A stretch of 8,018 nucleotides of DNA, from contig MGZO01000064.1 in assembly GCA_001802655.1 (NCBI GenBank), positions 1 through 8,018 on the forward strand. Reading direction: 5' to 3'. The position numbers were made by a program, and so were the translations under genes. The notes under the pieces are model-generated. The model was not told where the DNA came from, did no database searches, and was given only the letters and a program-made list of their open reading frames with translations. This DNA comes from Hydrogenophilales bacterium RIFOXYD1_FULL_62_11 (lineage in GTDB: Bacteria; Pseudomonadota; Gammaproteobacteria; Burkholderiales; Thiobacillaceae). Positions 6,716-8,018 of the stretch are shown here, piece after piece (position 1 is the first letter of the stretch; each line of letters begins with the position of its first letter).

Positions 6716-7096
6716 TCAGAGCGGGTTCGATAGTTCGATCAGATTGCCGTCGGGATCGCGCACATAAACAGACAACAGCGGGCCTTGAGCGCCCGTGCGC
6801 TCAATCGGCCCCGCCTCGATGGCGACGCCGTGCGAGGCGAGATGGCGCTCGATATCGGCGACGGGCGTGTGCGCGAGCAGACAGAGATCGACCGCACCCG
6901 GCGCTGGGTGCGCCGCCTTCGGCTCGAATTCCCGCCCGACCTGATGCAGGTTGAGCTTGCAGCGGCCGAAGACCAGCGCGCGCCGGCCTTCGCCAAAAAC
7001 CACCTCACGCATGCCCAGCACGCTCGTATAAAACGCCACGCTGGCGGGAATGTCGCGCACGGTCAGCACCACATGGTCAATTGCGTCGAGTTCCAT
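6716..7096 (-). CDS. VOC-superfamily protein, GLOD5-like (glyoxalase/dioxygenase fold)
   Basis: Small single-domain vicinal-oxygen-chelate protein of 126 residues; the reaction is unknown. The N-terminal IDHVVLTV carries H8, LNLHQVG carries H51, and DPDGNLIELSN carries E121, the usual VOC metal-ligand positions, so a bound divalent metal is plausible. Segments such as FYTSVLGM, EFEPKAAHPAPGAVDLCL and GPIERTGAQGP resemble the GLOD5 (glyoxalase domain-containing 5) group, whose substrate is not settled. The ATG at 7096-7094 overlaps the glcE stop by one base (TGATG), and glcF begins 13 bases after this gene's stop, so it is embedded in the glycolate oxidase operon and should be translated with it. 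Longer upstream extension in this frame would run through glcE and gives no VOC-like sequence. A role in handling glyoxylate or a related 2-oxo compound is inference from context. Confidence 0.88.
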   Translation of the reverse strand: MELDAIDHVVLTVRDIPASVAFYTSVLGMREVVFGEGRRALVFGRCKLNLHQVGREFEPKAAHPAPGAVDLCLLAHTPVADIERHLASHGVAIEAGPIERTGAQGPLLSVYVRDPDGNLIELSNPL

Positions 7097-8018
7097 CAGA
7101 AGTCCGGGTACAACCGGCCGCGATTGAGAATGCCCTTGGGATCGAAGCGCTGTTTGAGATTGCAATGCAGGGTGTGCAGCGCGGGTGTAAGCGGACTGAA
7201 CACACCCCCGGCCGGCGCCGTGCCGCGGAACAGGGTGGCGTGGCCGCCGCAGCTTTTGGCCGCTTCGAACAGTGCGGCGGCGGGCAGGTCGCTGACCAGC
7301 CAGCGCACCGCGCCGCCCCACTCGATCCACTGCGCTTCGCCCAGCTTAAGCGGCGGCGTGGTGGGTTTCAGCGCCAGCCGCCACAAGCTTTGATTCGATG
7401 TGGCTGGGCGCAGATCGAAAAAGGGCGTCGACTGGTCGCGCAGGCGCCGCCAGAACGCGGCGGCATCTTTCAACGTCTCGCCGCCGAGTTTGACCTGTGC
7501 AGCGTGCACGGCTGACACCGCGCCCGACAGCCGCACCGTCAGCAGCCCGGCATGCCAGCTGGTGGCCGACAGCGGCAGCGGCTGCCCCGCCCACTGGTTC
7601 ATTTTCTCGATGGCGGATGCCTCGTCGAGTTCGAATTGCTGTGTGGCTTCCGCTGCCGGTTTGGGCAGCACCTTGAGCGACGCTTCCGTAATCAAGCCGA
7701 GGGTGCCGAGTGCACCGACCATCAGCCGCGACACGTCGTAGCCGGCGACGTTCTTGATCACCTGGCCGCCGAAGCGCAGCGGCTGCCCGGTGCCGTCGAT
7801 GATGCGCACGCCGAGCACGAAATCGCGCGCGGCGCCGGCATAAGGGCGACGCGGGCCGGACAGGCCGGCGCCGATGCAGCCGCCGAGGGTGGCGTTGCCG
7901 GCAAAGTGTGGCGGCTCGAAAGCCAGCATCTGGTTCTGTTCGGCGAGCAGCGCTTCGATTTCGATGAGCGGCGTGCCGGCGCGCGCGGTCAGGACCAGTT
8001 CTTTAGGCTGGTAATCGA
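7096..8018 (-). CDS. glcE: Glycolate oxidase FAD-binding subunit, 5' end beyond window
   Basis: Second flavin subunit of glycolate oxidase, paired with GlcD and GlcF. About 306 codons are visible; the family is near 350, so roughly 45 N-terminal residues lie beyond the right edge. The frame continues past the internal ATG at 7929: the upstream residues DYQPKELVLTARAGTPL are a normal PCMH-type FAD domain start, so that ATG is not the true start. LAFEPPHFAG, GGCIGAGLSGPRRPYAG and RDFVLGV form the FAD-binding core, followed by GGQVIKNVAGYDVSRLMVG and GTLGLITEASLKVLPKP. The C-terminus FDPKGILNRGRLYP is the standard family ending. The stop overlaps the VOC start by one base. glcD is expected immediately upstream, outside the window. 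Confidence 0.96.
   Translation of the reverse strand, partial: DYQPKELVLTARAGTPLIEIEALLAEQNQMLAFEPPHFAGNATLGGCIGAGLSGPRRPYAGAARDFVLGVRIIDGTGQPLRFGGQVIKNVAGYDVSRLMVGALGTLGLITEASLKVLPKPAAEATQQFELDEASAIEKMNQWAGQPLPLSATSWHAGLLTVRLSGAVSAVHAAQVKLGGETLKDAAAFWRRLRDQSTPFFDLRPATSNQSLWRLALKPTTPPLKLGEAQWIEWGGAVRWLVSDLPAAALFEAAKSCGGHATLFRGTAPAGGVFSPLTPALHTLHCNLKQRFDPKGILNRGRLYPDF

Noticed and set aside
6184..6954. Plus-strand open frame of 256 codons opposite glcF and the VOC gene
   Set aside because: Both genes beneath it are well supported by motifs; the frame crosses their junction and shows no domain.
7097..7330. Extended start for the VOC gene reaching 7330
   Set aside because: The extra sequence is Arg-rich, out of frame over the glcE 3' end, and has no VOC similarity; the ATG at 7096 begins the domain properly.
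1..8018. CRISPR array, transposon, prophage, tRNA, toxin-antitoxin or defence system
   Set aside because: No spaced repeats, transposase or integrase motifs, tRNA-like folds or defence domains are visible; coding frames are recognised housekeeping families.

Overview
The window is GC-rich, densely packed bacterial chromosome. The protein types (a GlcE/GlcF glycolate oxidase pair, a zinc-type L31, an M48 lipoprotein protease with a LysM-like tail, a GT-C glycosyltransferase fused by overlap to mobA) look most like a betaproteobacterium, possibly of the Nitrosomonadales/Gallionellales kind. That placement is inference from remembered family resemblance, not a search result. There is no mobile element, CRISPR array, tRNA or rRNA, and every stretch longer than 300 bases is accounted for by a gene.

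Layout. (1) Bases 1-1363, minus strand: nearly complete zwf (glucose-6-phosphate dehydrogenase), whose last few codons lie beyond the left edge. (2) Bases 1364-1535: divergent intergenic region with a strong sigma70-type promoter for rpmE (TTGATT, 17 bp, TATACT). (3) Bases 1536-1816, plus strand: rpmE (ribosomal protein L31), a short AT-rich tract of repeated ATTGCA words, then a perfect 10-bp-stem intrinsic terminator. (4) Bases 1878-5464, plus strand: a compact three-gene run, M48 lipoprotein metalloprotease, then a polytopic GT-C glycosyltransferase (11-bp overlap with the preferred start), then mobA (14-bp overlap). (5) Bases 5461-8018, minus strand: an operon read as glcE (5' end beyond the right edge), a small VOC/glyoxalase-fold gene, then glcF, meeting mobA tail to tail with both stop codons inside one shared TTAA.

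Working together: GlcE and GlcF are the FAD and iron-sulfur subunits of glycolate oxidase; GlcD is expected just upstream of glcE, outside the window. The enzyme turns glycolate into glyoxylate, which would fit a phosphoglycolate-salvaging autotroph, though nothing here proves autotrophy. The VOC gene sits between two subunits of this complex and is coupled to glcE by a TGATG junction, so it is the best candidate for an under-described component. Zwf feeds the oxidative pentose phosphate or Entner-Doudoroff route. The M48, GT-C and mobA genes have no obvious shared pathway and may simply share a transcript. I found no clear multi-gene novel system; most of the window is housekeeping metabolism.
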